From CF-161 sp035259145 (GTDB lineage: Bacteria > Chloroflexota > Dormibacteria > Dormibacterales > Dormibacteraceae): a DNA stretch of 24,023 bases. Location of the stretch: positions 1-24,023 of the forward strand of contig DATFWQ010000014.1 of assembly GCA_035259145.1 (NCBI GenBank). The letters run 5' to 3'. The notes under the pieces were generated by a model. It did no database searches and was not told where the DNA came from. It saw only the letters and a program-made list of their open reading frames with translations. Below, piece by piece: positions 23,022 through 24,023 of the stretch. Within the stretch, counting starts at the first letter, position 1; each line of letters opens with the position of its first letter. A program made the translations under genes and the position numbers.

Positions 23022-23906
23022 ATGGAAACGGCGTGGTTGGCAGAACGATTCGAGGAGCACCGTCCCCGGCTCCGTGCCGTCGCATACCGCATGCTCGGCT
23101 CGCTCACCGAGGCCGAGGACGCCGTCCAGGACGCCTGGATGCGCGTCAGCCGGGCGGGCACGAACGATGTTGAGAACCTCGGCGGCTGGCTGACCACCAT
23201 CGTCGCCCGTGTCTGCCTGAATGCGCTGCGTTCACGTCGCGCGCGCCATGAGGAATTCGTCGGGTTGCATCTGCCTGACCCCGTCGTCAGCCCGGACGGC
23301 GAGCTGCTGCCGGAGGAGCAGATGCTGCTGGCGGACTCGATCGGCCTTGCTCTGCTCGTGGTGCTCGACACCCTGGCCCCGGCCGAGAGGCTGGCGTTCG
23401 TCCTCCATGACGTGTTCGACATCCCCTTCGAAGAGATCGCGCCCATAGTTGGTCGTACTCCCGCAGCAGCGAGGCAGCTGGCCAGCAGGGCGCGACGCCG
23501 CGTGAAGGGCGCCAGCCTCCCGCCTGCAGAAGCCGATCGATCCCGTCAAAGAGAAGTGGTCGACGCCTTCTTCTCGGCCGCCCGCAGGGGGGACTTCGAC
23601 GGTCTCATGGCCGTGCTTGATCCCGAGGTCGTCCTGCGATCGGACTTCGGCGCCAGGCGAGCCCCGGTGCCCCCGGTGGTCCGCGGAGCAGCAAACGTCG
23701 CGGGCCAGGCGCTCCTGGGGGCTGCCCTCCCAACCGCTCGTCTGCACCCGGCGCTGGTGAACGGATCCGCCGGGGTGGTCGTGACGGCGCGCGGGCGGCC
23801 CTTCTCCGTTATGGGTTTCGTGGTCTCCGGGGGCAGGATCGTCGAGATCGACGCCATCGCGGACCCCGATCGCGTGCGCAGGATCGCCGCGTCGGTGCTG
23901 GGGTAG
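23022..23906 (+). CDS. ECF41-group RNA polymerase sigma factor with SnoaL-like C-terminal domain
   Basis: 294 aa. The sigma region 2 part (about 8-75) has LRAVAYRMLGSLTEAEDAVQDAW. The region 4 part (about 110-160) has LAPAERLAFVLHDVFDIPFEEIA. A SnoaL/NTF2-like domain follows (about 175-294: VVDAFFSAARRGDFDGLMAVL to VVSGGRIVEIDAIADPDRV). The linker carries LHLPDP where ECF41 proteins typically have WLPEP. The C-terminus ADPDRVRRI corresponds to the NPDKL motif. In this group the C-terminal extension replaces an anti-sigma factor and modulates activity. The start ATG at 23022 has only a weak ribosome binding site, so translational coupling to the CMD gene is likely. It would activate the CMD gene and itself. 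Confidence 0.93.
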   Translation: METAWLAERFEEHRPRLRAVAYRMLGSLTEAEDAVQDAWMRVSRAGTNDVENLGGWLTTIVARVCLNALRSRRARHEEFVGLHLPDPVVSPDGELLPEEQMLLADSIGLALLVVLDTLAPAERLAFVLHDVFDIPFEEIAPIVGRTPAAARQLASRARRRVKGASLPPAEADRSRQREVVDAFFSAARRGDFDGLMAVLDPEVVLRSDFGARRAPVPPVVRGAANVAGQALLGAALPTARLHPALVNGSAGVVVTARGRPFSVMGFVVSGGRIVEIDAIADPDRVRRIAASVLG

Positions 23907-23956
23907 CAGGACGGCGGCCGCGGGGCCGCGACAGCCCTCAGGATGAACGGAGACGC

Positions 23957-24023
23957 GTGAGCAGCGAACAGTGGCCAGACATCGGCGAGAAGCTCGACAA
24001 GGAATGGGAGCCCTTCCTGACCG
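23957..24023 (+). CDS. Start of a gene running off the window (partial)
   Basis: A GTG at 23957 with CGGAG (23948-23952) just upstream opens a frame that stays open to the window end (22 codons, VSSEQWPDIGEKLDKEWEP...). It is on the same strand as the sigma factor, 50 bp downstream. Too short to assign. Confidence 0.4.
   Translation, partial: MSSEQWPDIGEKLDKEWEPFLT

Overview
The window is one stretch of a high-GC bacterial chromosome with normal gene density and no rRNA, tRNA, CRISPR array or recognisable insertion sequence. The gene mix (Tat/lipoprotein solute-binding proteins, an orphan PAS-GAF-HisKA_3 kinase, DUF5996, DUF1269, DUF7144, HdeD, an ECF41 sigma factor, and GC-rich hairpins at gene ends without T tracts) fits a soil-type Chloroflexota/Dormibacterota or Actinomycetota-like organism. 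That placement is inference; no marker gene settles it.

Layout. (1) 137-3651, minus strand: a carbohydrate ABC importer operon of the CUT1 type, with a solute-binding lipoprotein and two permeases but no ATPase. A strong hairpin lies between the binding protein and the permeases, and an interleaved inverted-repeat leader lies upstream. (2) 3943-5835: a stress and membrane cluster with Hsp20, a small unknown protein, a DUF7144 membrane protein and an HdeD-like protein. (3) 6068-8450, minus: an orphan amide/branched-chain-type binding lipoprotein, a CHRD-like lipoprotein with a 21-bp tandem repeat in its linker, and a tiny two-helix membrane protein. A gene-poor stretch of about 0.8 kb follows. 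(4) 9240-12205: a beta-hydroxyacid dehydrogenase, a glycine-zipper DUF1269 protein, a metallophosphoesterase and a Dps ferritin. (5) 12385-17083: a REC/thioredoxin-fold/thioredoxin-reductase fusion, a DUF5996 protein and an orphan histidine kinase.

(6) 17136-22237 is the most interesting part. A SIR2-like NADase gene overlaps by 20 bp a downstream gene for an nSTAND-type NTPase with a long TPR array. This is the arrangement expected of an abortive-infection (NAD-depleting) antiphage system split into effector and sensor. Divergently, from a back-to-back promoter pair, runs a gene for an unrecognised protein with two membrane helices and a Rossmann-like C-terminal region, a possible third component. 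(7) 22366-23906: a carboxymuconolactone decarboxylase/AhpD-like protein and an ECF41 sigma factor, the classic ECF41 pairing, with an ECF41-like promoter candidate upstream. A further gene starts at 23957 and runs off the window.

Several starts were moved from the longest reading frame to an internal start with a better ribosome binding site; each case is explained in its entry. All family assignments come from reading motifs by eye, without database searches.
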